Part shown: positions 18,337 to 27,104 of the stretch, piece by piece
How positions within the stretch are numbered: position 1 is the stretch's first letter
Layout of the letters: each line of letters starts with the position of its first letter
Assembly (NCBI RefSeq): GCF_018998565.1
Contig: NZ_JAHNZO010000003.1
Coordinates: 62,001 to 126,000 of the forward strand
DNA length: 64,000 bases
Direction: 5' to 3'
Source of the DNA: Paenibacillus oleatilyticus
GTDB lineage: Bacteria > Bacillota > Bacilli > Paenibacillales > NBRC-103111
Notes under the pieces: model-generated
What the model was told of the DNA's origin: nothing
The model's input: the letters and a program-made list of their open reading frames with translations, nothing else
Databases searched by the model: none
Translations under genes and position numbers: made by a program

Positions 18337-18561
18337 TTATACTTCGTTCAATTCTTTGTCGTCTTCAAAAACAAGTAATTCATGCAAGTCAATTTCTAGC
18401 GCTTTACATATTGCGTCTAATGTACTTAAATGTACGCGGTCAATATTTTCAGAACAGTAGTGATTAATCGTGTTTGGTGTTAATCCTGTTTTTCTTGCTA
18501 ATTTACGCTGAGACAGTTCTCTTTGTTCGAGTATTTCTTTTAACCGAACCTTAATTGCCAT
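18337..18561 (-). CDS. Small XRE-family repressor
   Basis: A 74-residue Cro/CI-type helix-turn-helix protein: LKEILEQRELSQRKLARKTGLTPNTINHYC spans the DNA-binding helices, followed by LSTLDAICKALEIDLHELLVFED. Length and layout match YozG/YvaO-like minimal regulators of integrated elements. It is AT-richer than the nas genes. Two inverted repeats lie in the 170-base gap to a divergent recombinase fragment and are its likely operators. It is probably a leftover immunity repressor of a mobile element. Confidence 0.85.
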   Translation of the reverse strand: MAIKVRLKEILEQRELSQRKLARKTGLTPNTINHYCSENIDRVHLSTLDAICKALEIDLHELLVFEDDKELNEV

Positions 18562-18584
18562 GTTACTACCTACTCTCCGAACAT

Positions 18585-18610
18585 CTTTTCATAAATTATA
18601 AGATGAAAAG
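18585..18610. promoter_or_regulatory. Inverted repeat next to the XRE repressor start
   Basis: CTTTTCAT (18585-18592) and ATGAAAAG (18603-18610) form an 8-bp inverted repeat with a 10-base AT-rich spacer, 24 bases upstream of the XRE start. It is a candidate autoregulatory operator. Confidence 0.4.
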
Positions 18611-18654
18611 ACGGTAAAAGAAAGAATGTATTGATTGTATCGACTAGATGATAT

Positions 18655-18682
18655 AAAATGTATTTATTAAATAATACATTTT
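18655..18682. promoter_or_regulatory. 10-bp inverted repeat before the recombinase fragment
   Basis: AAAATGTATT (18655-18664) and AATACATTTT (18673-18682) are perfect inverted copies around TATTAAAT. No T-tract follows, so an operator or recombination-site remnant is likelier than a terminator. Confidence 0.4.
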
Positions 18683-18735
18683 GTCGTTCCTAGTGATTAC
18701 AAAAATCTAAATTTCTGTAGCGGAGGGAACTTTCA

Positions 18736-18942
18736 ATGAATGTGATCGGTTATGTTCGAGTCTCCACAGCAGGCCAAGCAAACAGTGGTTACAGCTTATC
18801 GTATCAACGGGAAGACACCGAAGCGTATTATCAGGAGCAATGCAAAGCGTTCACCAGAATACAAGTGAACCGTCGCAGTTTTTATGGTGGGATGTACCAA
18901 TATGATGATGTTGAACTCGACAAGCATCGGGTGATCTTATGA
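18736..18942 (+). pseudogene. Truncated serine recombinase (N-terminal resolvase fragment)
   Basis: The first 40 codons are a clear serine-recombinase start: MNVIGYVRVSTAGQANSGYS, with the catalytic Ser in VRVST, then SYQREDTEAYYQEQCKAF. After that the similarity stops and the frame ends at codon 69. Large recombinases of this kind run to 450-550 residues, so this is the stump of an integrase gene. A GGAGGG site is still in place. Its stop overlaps an ATG of the next small frame (ATGA). It marks the scar of an excised or decayed element with the XRE repressor. Confidence 0.75.
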
Positions 18943-18953
18943 AAGGTGAAGAT

Positions 18954-19199
18954 ATGAATATGAAAGTTACCCTTATGAAAAGATTGGATGCCGAGGAACG
19001 GGAACTGATGCAGCAAATTCAAACGTACGAAGCTTGCACTATGGCCGTCTTGAACAGGGTGAACGATCAAATAAGACCATTACATAAATTTGCGGTGGAA
19101 GACATTGTTTCGAACCTTCACCGAAAGACTATTGAATTGCAAACGAAATTACTTCATTTGAGGCTAGAAAAGGCACTATGCCAACTATCGAAACACTAA
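18954..19199 (+). CDS. Small coiled-coil protein of a mobile-element remnant
   Basis: I do not recognise this 81-residue protein. It is almost entirely predicted helix with heptads (LDAEERELMQQIQTYEA; LHRKTIELQTKLLHLRLEKA), with one cysteine near each end. The ATG at 18954 has AAAGGTGA correctly spaced; an earlier in-frame ATG at 18939 overlaps the recombinase fragment's stop and lacks its own site. Such short coiled-coil proteins are common beside phage or conjugative-element integrases. Nothing else supports a function. Confidence 0.5.
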   Translation: MNMKVTLMKRLDAEERELMQQIQTYEACTMAVLNRVNDQIRPLHKFAVEDIVSNLHRKTIELQTKLLHLRLEKALCQLSKH

Positions 19200-19436
19200 A
19201 ACTGGGACATAAACGGAGAGTAGGTTATTGCTGGAGTATCTGAGCGTTGAGGGTATATTATATGAAGAATTAAATTGTTTTTTAAGATCCCCTATATACA
19301 TAAATTATCTCGTAGAGGTATAATTTTACAGAGAAAATATTCTTGAATACATACAATGTTCTGCTTCAGTTATCAATGAGTAGAACGATCATTACGATTA
19401 AGACAGAGCCCACTCCAAACCCCTCATTTACGCAAA

Positions 19437-19466
19437 TTTGTAACTGCTTTGTAACCTTCCTATAGT
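19437..19466 (+). promoter_or_regulatory. Promoter with 11-bp-period direct repeat (candidate BTAD/SARP site)
   Basis: TTTGTAAC occurs at 19437-19444 and 19448-19455, a period of exactly 11 bases. The upstream copy contains the -35-like TTGTAA (19438-19443), 17 bases from TATAGT (19461-19466). Known SARP/BTAD activators bind heptamer direct repeats of 11-bp period overlapping the -35 box. The operon encodes a BTAD regulator. The predicted start near 19473 supports translation from 19508. The rest of 19200-19436 shows nothing I can call. Confidence 0.6.
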
Positions 19467-19507
19467 ACAAACAAATGGACAGATCATGGACTATAGGGGT
19501 CGAGCGT

Positions 19508-21013
19508 ATGAGAAAGGATTCAATGGATTGGCTGGCCGCCAGAAGTGCCTTAACTCCCCATCGAACGGCGGCCATAAACGCAGAGACGGGAGAATCGTGG
19601 AGCTACGCTCAAATGAACGAACGAGCCTGCGGTCTGGCGGGCTATTTGGAAGCGGCAGGCGTAGCGCCCGGGGATCGAGTCGCTGTGCTTGCGCAGAATG
19701 ATCTTTGCTGCTGGGATGCGCTGTTTGCGTGCATCAAGCTGCGCGCCGTATTCGTTCCTCTGAACTGGCGTTTATCCGGCAGCGAATTAAACGCTATTGT
19801 AAGCGATTGCACGCCGAAAGCTTTGTTGTACCATCGTGAACTGGAGCCGTTGACGCGCGGCCTGTCCGCTCCAATCACGCTGCAAGTAGGCGGAGTGGAA
19901 TACGAGGGCATCATCAGCGCTGCCATTCCGATGAGACATCTGGAAGCGGAACGCGACGATGTAGCGGCAGAAAGCTGCATGATGATCTATTCTGGCGGAA
20001 CGACTGGAAAACCTAAGGGTGTCGTGCTGTCGCACCAATCGGTGCTGTGGAACATGTTGAATACGATCGTAAGTTGGAATTTGACGGCAAGCGATGTTAC
20101 CGTGACGTCACTGCCATTGTTCCACACGGGAGGAATTAATGCGCTTTGCCTGCCGGTTTTGTACGCCGGCGGCACTGTGGTGGTAAGCAAAGAATCCCGG
20201 GCGGAGCCGCTAATGGAACTGATTCAGCGCTATGCCTGCACGATCGTGCTGATGGTGCCGACGATGTACCGGATGATGATCGATTTGCCTGCATTTGCGC
20301 TTGCGCAATTTCCGCATGTGCATACGTTTCTCTCCGGCGGTGCTCCATGCCCGATTGCCATCTACGAAGCCTTCGAGAGCAAGGGGCTGACGTTCAAGGA
20401 AGGCTACGGTTTAACGGAGGCGGGGCCGAACAATTTTTATATGGACCCGCGCGCTGTCGTCCATAAGCGAGGATCGGTCGGGAAGCCGATGATGCTGGTG
20501 CAGGTGAAAATTGTGGCAGACAGCGGCTGCGAAGCGGCGATTGGAGATGTGGGCGAAATATGGCTGCGCGGCAAGCATGTGTTCCAATGCTATTGGAATC
20601 AGCCGGAGACGACGCAATCCGCCTTTGTTGACGGCTGGCTGCGGACAGGCGATCTGGGCCGGCGGGATCAGGATGGCTTCTACTACATCGTAGGCCGTAA
20701 AACAGACATGATCATCACAGGCGGAGAAAATGTATATCCCGTCGAGGTGGAGCAGCTCATGCTGGAGCACCCCGCCGTTAAAGAAGCGGCAGTCGTCGGC
20801 CTTCCCGATCCCAAATGGGGGGAATCTGTCGCCGCGGCGGTTGCCTTGCACCCGGATCATGGGCTTACCGATGAGGGGTTGAGGAATTACTGCATGGGCA
20901 GAATCGGAAAGTATAAGATTCCTAAAAGGTTTTTGTTTCTGCAGGAGCTGCCCAAAACACATGTAGGCAAAGTGGATAAGAAACGGATCTGCCAAATGTG
21001 TCAAGAAATGTAG
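19508..21013 (+). CDS. AMP-forming acyl-CoA ligase (long-chain/aryl acid type)
   Basis: A 501-residue adenylate-forming enzyme. Motifs: MMIYSGGTTGKPKGVVLSH (P-loop), EGYGLTEAGPN, LRTGDLGRRDQDGFYYIVGRKTDMIITGGENVYP (hinge and A8) and the catalytic lysine in KTHVGKVDKK. No carrier or transmembrane domain follows. It activates a carboxylic acid, probably a fatty or aromatic acid, to its CoA thioester. I chose ATG 19508 (AGGGG site) over ATG 19475, which would lie at the predicted transcription start. It is the first gene of a five-gene operon with a condensing enzyme and reductase. Confidence 0.9.
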   Translation: MRKDSMDWLAARSALTPHRTAAINAETGESWSYAQMNERACGLAGYLEAAGVAPGDRVAVLAQNDLCCWDALFACIKLRAVFVPLNWRLSGSELNAIVSDCTPKALLYHRELEPLTRGLSAPITLQVGGVEYEGIISAAIPMRHLEAERDDVAAESCMMIYSGGTTGKPKGVVLSHQSVLWNMLNTIVSWNLTASDVTVTSLPLFHTGGINALCLPVLYAGGTVVVSKESRAEPLMELIQRYACTIVLMVPTMYRMMIDLPAFALAQFPHVHTFLSGGAPCPIAIYEAFESKGLTFKEGYGLTEAGPNNFYMDPRAVVHKRGSVGKPMMLVQVKIVADSGCEAAIGDVGEIWLRGKHVFQCYWNQPETTQSAFVDGWLRTGDLGRRDQDGFYYIVGRKTDMIITGGENVYPVEVEQLMLEHPAVKEAAVVGLPDPKWGESVAAAVALHPDHGLTDEGLRNYCMGRIGKYKIPKRFLFLQELPKTHVGKVDKKRICQMCQEM

Positions 21014-21053
21014 TGGAGATATATTCGGTTGTAAAAGGCGGTTGATCGAAGCG

Positions 21054-24000
21054 ATGACTGCGGCAATTGTCCAAACGAAGCTGATGCCTCCCCCGCTCAA
21101 AAAAACGATACTGCTGCGGCCGACTGTGAGCAAAAAGCTAAAGCGCTGCGAGCAGCATCCGTTAACGCTTGTATACGCCGGTGCGGGATACGGAAAAAGC
21201 ACAGCACTCTCTGCTTTATTTCAAGTCGAAGCTACGGCTTGCTGTTGGTACAGCGTAGGCGCGGAAGACAGGCAGCTGGCCACGTTTGTCTTATATTTGA
21301 TCCATGCCGTTCGGACAATCCATCCGCATTTTGCGGACGGTTGGATGAATACGGTAAACGAACAGACAGGCGGTTACGAATCGCAAGAGGGCGTCCGCTT
21401 GCTTTGCTCTTTGTTTGTTAACGAGCTTTTGGCACTGTCTCAGGAAGTGATTCTTGTGATCGATGATTACCACCATGTGGCGCAGCATTCGATAATTGAT
21501 GATTGGATGCAAATGTTTGTGCAGTACGCCCCGCATCATGTCCATGTCCTATTGTCGAGCAGAATCCACCCGTCGTGGGATATGCTTGCGACGTTGAAGG
21601 TGAAAGGAAATCTCCTGGAAATCGGGGAGCATGACCTTGCATTCAGCATGGAAGAGCTCGAAACCTTGTTTGCCGATGCTTATGAATTTTTGCTGCATGA
21701 GGGCGATATTCAGGAAATTTATCGGCAAACGGAAGGCTGGATTACGGCTATCCATTCGATGTGGCAGCAGATGTCTGCCGCCAGAAATACGTCTGCCGAT
21801 TTGCATCGATATCTGATGCTGGAAGTGTGGCGGCACCAGAATGATGCGGTTCGCGGGTTTGTTGAACAAACCTGCGTGCTGGAAACGTTTGCGCCTGCTC
21901 TGTGCGATGAGTTGCTAGGCTTGCAGCCTCTTCATTCCCGGCACATGATCGAGCGAATCGAGCGCTTGGGCCTGTTCTTGCAGGCCTATGCCGATACCGG
22001 CTATCGCTATCATCCGCTGTTCCGCGAGTTTGTCAGGCAGCAGCTTCAGGCCAAACCGCAGCAGTATGCGCTTGCTCATCAGCGTGCCGCCGATTACTTC
22101 GAGCGCAAACAAAAATGGCTGGAAATGATCGATCACCTGTGCGCTCTGGAACAGTATGAGAAAGTCGCACAAGCGATTCATCAACACGGCCATAAGCTGC
22201 TTAGGCACGGCCAGCTTGAACATTTGCTTGCGATCATCGCCCGCCTTCCCAAGCCTTTGAAAGACCGCTACTACATGGTGTGGATGTATGAGGGGGACGT
22301 GCATCGGTACCGCTATTCGTATGACCGCGCCATTTTTTGTTACACGAAGGGGGAGCAGTTGGCTGTGCAAGCGGGCTATTCCTCCGCCTCCAATCTGGCT
22401 CTTGAGCGGAAAGCCCATATTTTCCTCGATACGATCGAGCCGGGGAAGGCGGAACAGCTTTTGCAGCAGGCGCTTGTCGTGATGGAAGCTGACGGAGTAT
22501 CGGAGCAAGGCAGTGTTCGTCTGTACAGCTTAATCTGCGAAAATCTCGTCAATGCCGGACGATTAAAGGAAGCGGAGGTGTGGTACGGAAGATGCAAGGC
22601 GCTGCAAGCCGATTTTCAGGATCATGTGCTGGAGGCGCGGCTTCATTTGCGTTCCGGCCGTCTGCGGGAGGCGCGTCAGGCACTGGAGCGGAAATTGCGC
22701 TGCGATGAAGGTGCGGCAGCAGACGGACACTTGCCCAAATCGCACCGTGAAACGTCGGTTTTATTGTCTTTTATCGAAGCTTTGGCCGGCAACTCGGAAA
22801 GCTCCAAGAAATGGGCGGAGCGCGGCATCATGCAGGGGGTATCCAGCAAAGCTCCTTACATGGAGGCTTGCGGATGGATGCGCATGGGAAATGCTGCGCT
22901 GCTCTTGCCTCGTTATGAGCTGGGGCTGCCTCTTACTTGCTATCGCACAGCGATTGAGATGATGGAAGGGCTTCAAGTTTCCAGAGGAAAAGCGGAGCCT
23001 TGGATGGGGTTATGCTTGCTGTACGGTCGTGAAGGAGCGACAGAGCTTGCGATGGAGTACGGGGCGCAGGCGCTATTGGAAACGGAAAAAGCGCACGATC
23101 TCTGGCTGTCCGCGTGGATTCGGCTCGGTATGGCCATTGCCGCCGTCTGCGGCAGCAGGTGGGAAGATGCAGCGGAAAGGCTTGCCCTTTGCGAATCGGA
23201 CTTTCAGGCGTGCGGCGACGGGTACGGGATAACCGTTGCGATGCTGTGGCAATGTTTGCTTGCGCACCATATGAAGAGGGAGCATTTGCGGGATCGCTGC
23301 GCTTCGCGTTTTCTCAAGCTAATGAGAGAAGGCGGCTACGAGTTTTTACTGCACAAGCGTACGCTATTCGGGCCTCGCGATCTTAGGCAGCTTGTTCCGA
23401 TCCTGCTGGAAGCGCACAAGAAGAAGCTGGACATCAGCTACACCTCCGTGCTGTTGTCCGATCTGGGAATCGAACAGCTGACATACCATCCTGGCTATAC
23501 GCTGCGGATTCAGACGTTGGGCGGCTTTAAAGTGCTGCTCGGGGAAAGAGAAGTGACGGAAAAAGATTGGCAGCGCGGCAAAGCGAAAGAGCTTTTTCAG
23601 CTATTTGTCACAAGAAGAAAGCACATGCTGCCCAAAGAGGAAGTGATGGCGCTTTTGTGGGGCGATCTGGACGATAAGGCGGCCTATCGCGATTTTAAAG
23701 TGGCGCTTAATGCGCTCAACACGGCCTTAGAGCCTGAGCGGCAGGCGAGAGCTGCCCCCTTTTTCGTGGAGCGCAGCGGCACCTTGTACGGGCTGAGCCT
23801 TGCCTCCGGCTTCGAGCTTGATGCCGACGCCTTTGAGGATGGAATCAGGCGCGGTCTGGATGCGGAGGATCGTCAGGAAGCCGTAGACATATTGCAAAAA
23901 GGATTAAGCTTATATGCAGGAGAGTATATCCCTGAGAGAAGATACGAAGACTGGTGCACGCAGGAGCGGGAACGGCTGAAAGTGTTGTTCTTGAGAGGAG

Positions 24001-24269
24001 CGCAGCGTTTGGCGGAGCTTCATGCGGCTCAGGGTGATTTCGATAAGGCCATTTGCTGGTGCGAGCGGATTATCGAGAAAGATCCGTGCTGGGAGGAGGC
24101 GTATCGCTTGGGGATGAAGTGCCACTATAGCAACAATAACCGCCACCAAGCGCTTAAATGGTATGCCCGATGCAGCAAGGCGCTGGAGTCGGAGCTTGGG
24201 GTGGAGCCGATGCCGGCGACAAAACAGCTATATGCCAAAATGACACAACAGAAGTGGAGCGAATCATGA
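21054..24269 (+). CDS. Large MalT-like ATPase/TPR regulator with C-terminal BTAD domain
   Basis: About 1071 residues. The N-terminus begins TKLMPPPLKKTILLRP, as in MalT/LuxR-family STAND ATPases, with Walker A YAGAGYGKST near residue 46 and Walker B-like EVILVIDDYHH. A long helical TPR-type middle (about 330-770) follows. The C-terminal 250 residues are a bacterial transcriptional activator (BTAD) domain: LRIQTLGGFKVLLGEREV, GKAKELFQLFVTRRKHMLPKEEVMALLWGD, then TPR-like AQGDFDKAICWCERIIEKDP. Canonical MalT ends instead in a LuxR helix-turn-helix. The start at ATG 21054 fits a GGCGG site. It probably senses a cluster metabolite and activates the direct-repeat promoters at 19.4 and 27.0 kb. Confidence 0.88.
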   Translation: MTAAIVQTKLMPPPLKKTILLRPTVSKKLKRCEQHPLTLVYAGAGYGKSTALSALFQVEATACCWYSVGAEDRQLATFVLYLIHAVRTIHPHFADGWMNTVNEQTGGYESQEGVRLLCSLFVNELLALSQEVILVIDDYHHVAQHSIIDDWMQMFVQYAPHHVHVLLSSRIHPSWDMLATLKVKGNLLEIGEHDLAFSMEELETLFADAYEFLLHEGDIQEIYRQTEGWITAIHSMWQQMSAARNTSADLHRYLMLEVWRHQNDAVRGFVEQTCVLETFAPALCDELLGLQPLHSRHMIERIERLGLFLQAYADTGYRYHPLFREFVRQQLQAKPQQYALAHQRAADYFERKQKWLEMIDHLCALEQYEKVAQAIHQHGHKLLRHGQLEHLLAIIARLPKPLKDRYYMVWMYEGDVHRYRYSYDRAIFCYTKGEQLAVQAGYSSASNLALERKAHIFLDTIEPGKAEQLLQQALVVMEADGVSEQGSVRLYSLICENLVNAGRLKEAEVWYGRCKALQADFQDHVLEARLHLRSGRLREARQALERKLRCDEGAAADGHLPKSHRETSVLLSFIEALAGNSESSKKWAERGIMQGVSSKAPYMEACGWMRMGNAALLLPRYELGLPLTCYRTAIEMMEGLQVSRGKAEPWMGLCLLYGREGATELAMEYGAQALLETEKAHDLWLSAWIRLGMAIAAVCGSRWEDAAERLALCESDFQACGDGYGITVAMLWQCLLAHHMKREHLRDRCASRFLKLMREGGYEFLLHKRTLFGPRDLRQLVPILLEAHKKKLDISYTSVLLSDLGIEQLTYHPGYTLRIQTLGGFKVLLGEREVTEKDWQRGKAKELFQLFVTRRKHMLPKEEVMALLWGDLDDKAAYRDFKVALNALNTALEPERQARAAPFFVERSGTLYGLSLASGFELDADAFEDGIRRGLDAEDRQEAVDILQKGLSLYAGEYIPERRYEDWCTQERERLKVLFLRGAQRLAELHAAQGDFDKAICWCERIIEKDPCWEEAYRLGMKCHYSNNNRHQALKWYARCSKALESELGVEPMPATKQLYAKMTQQKWSES

Positions 24270-25303
24270 TGACGAGCGCAGTACCCATAGGTATCGTAAG
24301 CACGGGCATGTACATCCCGGAGACGTTCCAGACAAGCAAGGAAATTAGCGAGCTGTCCGGCGTGCCGCAGGATGTGGTCGAGAATAAGTTCGGCATTCTC
24401 CGCAAGCCCGTGCCGGGAGCCGACGACCATAGCTGCGAGATGGGAATTCGTGCGGCAAGGCTGGGCATTGCCAGAGCTCAGCTTGATCCGGCAGACATCG
24501 ATCTGGTCATCTACATCGGCGAAGAACACAAAGAATATCCCGTTTGGACAGCGGCCATGAAGCTCCAGCAGGAGGTAGGGGCGATCCGCGCTTGGGCGTT
24601 TGATGTCGGTATGCGCTGCAGCACGACGGTGATGGCTTTAAAGGTGGCGCAGAGCATGATGATCGCCGATCGTTCGATCCGTACCGTACTTTTGGCGGGG
24701 GGTTACCGCAATGGCGATTTGATTGACTACGGCAATCGGCATACGTCATTTATGTTTAACCTCGGAGCAGGCGGAGGGGCGATCCTGCTGCAGCGCGACT
24801 ATGGGCGCAATCGTGTGCTGGCGAGCCATTTGATCACGGACGGCTCACTTAGCGAAGATGTGATCGTACCGGCCGGCGGCACGAAGCATCCGCTTACGCT
24901 AGAAGCGATAGAGCAGAGAAAGCATTTTTTCCACGTTCCGAATCCGCAGCGGATGAAAGAGCGCCTGGAAGAAAAGTCCATGGGCTACTTTTTGGAGGCG
25001 GTCCGGCAATCGCTTGCGAAGAGCGGGTATACCGAAAAGGACATCGCCTATGCGGCGATGCTGCACATGAAGAAATCCGCTCATGATTACGTGCTTCGCC
25101 AGCTGGGTTTATCCGACGACCAGTCCATTTACTTGAACGAATTCGGCCATATCGGACAGTTCGATCAAATTTTATCTTTAGAGCTGGCCGCAAGCAGCGG
25201 AAAGCTGAAAGATGGGGATGTGGTTGTTCTGATTAGCGCCGGCATCGGCTATGCATGGGGAGCGACGACCATCCGATGGGGGGAAGCCGACGATGGAAAT
25301 TGA
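24266..25303 (+). CDS. Ketoacyl-ACP synthase III-like condensing enzyme
   Basis: 345 residues with the thiolase fold. The start overlaps the regulator stop (ATGA). The nucleophile cysteine is in AFDVGMRCSTTVMALKVA, the first active-site histidine in AMLHMKKSAHDYV, and the position normally Asn in FabH (GNTSAAS loop) reads NEFGHIGQFDQ, so His seems to replace Asn. The C-terminal GDVVVLISAGIGYAWGATTIRW closes the fold. Members of this clan condense acyl thioesters (FabH, PksG/HMG synthase, OleA, CerJ-type acyltransferases). Between an acyl-CoA ligase and a FabG-like reductase it could join or transfer acyl chains. FabH itself is unlikely because of the context and active-site change. Confidence 0.82.
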   Translation: MMTSAVPIGIVSTGMYIPETFQTSKEISELSGVPQDVVENKFGILRKPVPGADDHSCEMGIRAARLGIARAQLDPADIDLVIYIGEEHKEYPVWTAAMKLQQEVGAIRAWAFDVGMRCSTTVMALKVAQSMMIADRSIRTVLLAGGYRNGDLIDYGNRHTSFMFNLGAGGGAILLQRDYGRNRVLASHLITDGSLSEDVIVPAGGTKHPLTLEAIEQRKHFFHVPNPQRMKERLEEKSMGYFLEAVRQSLAKSGYTEKDIAYAAMLHMKKSAHDYVLRQLGLSDDQSIYLNEFGHIGQFDQILSLELAASSGKLKDGDVVVLISAGIGYAWGATTIRWGEADDGN

Positions 25304-26210
25304 GTTCAAGTCGATACAGCTCTCGAATGGCGAAACGATGGCCTACCGCTTGCGCAGAGGCGCCGGAACGGCGACCGGCCGGACGCTGCTGCTCGTCCAC
25401 GGCAATATGACTTCATCCGTACATTGGGATCTGTTTATGGAAAGCTTCGACCCGTCTCATACGCTGATTGCTGTTGATTTGCGAGGCTTCGGCGCTTCTA
25501 CGTATCATGTGCCGATCCGCAGCATAGCCGATTTTTCGGAGGATCTTCGGCTGTTTGTAGACGGGCTGAACCTCGCTTCATTCACGTTGATGGGCTGGTC
25601 GATGGGCGGCGGAGTCGCGATGCAATTCGCAGCTTCGTATCCGCAGTACGTAGCGGCCTTAATTTTACTGGCGTCCATGTCAACAAGAGGCTATCCGTGT
25701 TACCAAGCGGAAGAGAAGGATGACCAGTCTGGGCAAGTACAGGCGAGAAGGCTTCGCACCCGAGCGGAAATTGCCGAAATGGACAAAACGAAGCTGGTGC
25801 AGCGAGCCTATGATTACCGGGACAAAGCATTTTTGCGCAATTTGTGGAATCGTCAAGTGTATGTCATCCAGGAGCCGGATGAAGTCCGGTACGAGACGTA
25901 TCTGAACGACATGCTGACGCAAAAAAATTTGCTGGATGTATACGATGCCATGAATCGCTTCAATATGAGCGCCAAGGATCATGAAGCAGGGGGCGGCAGC
26001 GGCGATGCGGCACGCCTTTCGATGCCAACGCTTGTTTTATGGGGGAACCAAGATAAAGTCGTCACTCGTCAGATGACGGAGGAATTGGTAGAAGATTTGG
26101 GCGGGCATGTGGTTTACAGGGAATTGGATCATACAGGCCATTCGCCTATGGTGGACAGCCTGGCGCTGCTTTGCCAGGTTGTAGCCGAATTTATGGAACG
26201 GAGGAGATAA
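25293..26210 (+). CDS. Alpha/beta hydrolase
   Basis: A 305-residue cytoplasmic hydrolase. The oxyanion HGN is in LLLVHGNMTSSVHWD, the nucleophile elbow is LMGWSMGGGVAM (GWSMGG, serine near residue 102), the acid is probably in VLWGNQDKVV and the histidine in ELDHTGHSPM. It starts 11 bases inside the end of the condensing-enzyme gene with a GGGGGGAAG site, so translation is coupled. It may act as a thioesterase or lactonase on the condensing-enzyme product. A cap domain with an acidic stretch lies at about 130-220. It resembles the hydrolase at 28446 in the HGN motif and elbow and in this locus may be a paralogue. Confidence 0.85.
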   Translation: MEIEFKSIQLSNGETMAYRLRRGAGTATGRTLLLVHGNMTSSVHWDLFMESFDPSHTLIAVDLRGFGASTYHVPIRSIADFSEDLRLFVDGLNLASFTLMGWSMGGGVAMQFAASYPQYVAALILLASMSTRGYPCYQAEEKDDQSGQVQARRLRTRAEIAEMDKTKLVQRAYDYRDKAFLRNLWNRQVYVIQEPDEVRYETYLNDMLTQKNLLDVYDAMNRFNMSAKDHEAGGGSGDAARLSMPTLVLWGNQDKVVTRQMTEELVEDLGGHVVYRELDHTGHSPMVDSLALLCQVVAEFMERRR

Positions 26211-26212
26211 GC

Positions 26213-26953
26213 ATGAGATTGCAAGGGAAAACAGCCCTTATTACAGGAGGGGCCGCCGGCATCGGGCGAGAGACAGCGGCGCTTTTTGCACAGGAAGGAG
26301 CGCGCGTCATTATAGCCGACTACAACAAACAACAGGGGGAGGAAGCGATTCAGGCGTTGCTGCAAAAGGGAGCGGATGCGCATTTTATCGAAGTTGACGT
26401 GTCCGACAGCGGCAGTGTCACCAAAATGGCGGCAGAAGCGCTGGCGCGAAACGGTGCGGTCGATGTCTTGATCAATAACGCGGGAATTACGCAGGATCGT
26501 ACGCTGGCCAAAATGACCGAAGAGGAGTGGCACCGGGTCATTCAAGTGAATTTGAACGGCGTTTTCTATTGCACCAAGGCGCTAATCCATTCGATGATCG
26601 AACGCGGAAGCGGGAAAATTATCAGTACGGCATCGATTGTAGGCGTACATGGCAACATCGGGCAAACCAATTACGCCGCGACCAAAGCGGGGATTATAGG
26701 AATGACGAAAACGTGGGCGAAGGAGCTTGGTCCGAAAGGCATTCAGGCCAATGCGGTTGCGCCGGGCTTTATTGAGACGGGGATGGTGGCCAACATGCCG
26801 GAGAAAGTGGTTCAGCAGATGCTGGAGAAAATTCCGCTCCGCCGCCTTGGGCGGCCGATGGATGTCGCGAATGCGTATTTATTTCTTGCTTCCTCCGAAT
26901 CGGATTACGTCAATGGCACGGTACTGGAAGTAAACGGAGGCTTGGTCATCTAA
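26213..26953 (+). CDS. SDR-family 3-oxoacyl reductase (FabG-like)
   Basis: 246 residues, a classical short-chain dehydrogenase: TGGAAGIGRETA cofactor loop, NNAGITQDRTLAKM, the catalytic Ser in STASIVGVHGN and YAATKAG, and C-terminal GTVLEVNGGLVI. The QDRTLAKMTEEEW segment is typical of FabG/PhaB acetoacetyl reductases. It begins 3 bases after the hydrolase stop, with GGAGGAG upstream. It probably reduces a 3-keto thioester made by the condensing enzyme using NADPH; the reverse, oxidative direction is possible. It is the last gene of the operon. Confidence 0.9.
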   Translation: MRLQGKTALITGGAAGIGRETAALFAQEGARVIIADYNKQQGEEAIQALLQKGADAHFIEVDVSDSGSVTKMAAEALARNGAVDVLINNAGITQDRTLAKMTEEEWHRVIQVNLNGVFYCTKALIHSMIERGSGKIISTASIVGVHGNIGQTNYAATKAGIIGMTKTWAKELGPKGIQANAVAPGFIETGMVANMPEKVVQQMLEKIPLRRLGRPMDVANAYLFLASSESDYVNGTVLEVNGGLVI

Positions 26954-26980
26954 GCAGCCAAAACAAGCGCTCGCCGTCTT

Positions 26981-27014
26981 CTGCAACTGAAATGCAACCG
27001 CTTCCAATTATGAT
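26981..27014 (+). promoter_or_regulatory. Second 11-bp-period direct repeat, upstream of the secreted lipase gene
   Basis: CTGCAAC (26981-26987) and ATGCAAC (26992-26998) repeat with an 11-base period and share the NTGYAAC pattern with the repeats at 19438 and 19449. A candidate -10 box TATGAT lies at 27009-27014, 10 bases after the second repeat (5 bases at the first site). There is no good -35 box, as expected for an activator-dependent promoter. Confidence 0.5.
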
Positions 27015-27104
27015 GAAACCATGCGTTTAGGGACGCATAAAAACACGGTGCGGCTGTGACTTTTGGATATGCGTGAACAGTCGCCATGAAGGGAGATTGG
27101 ATAC

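Noticed and set aside
24266..25303. Housekeeping FabH
   Set aside because: Gene context and the His in place of Asn argue against a role in primary fatty acid initiation.
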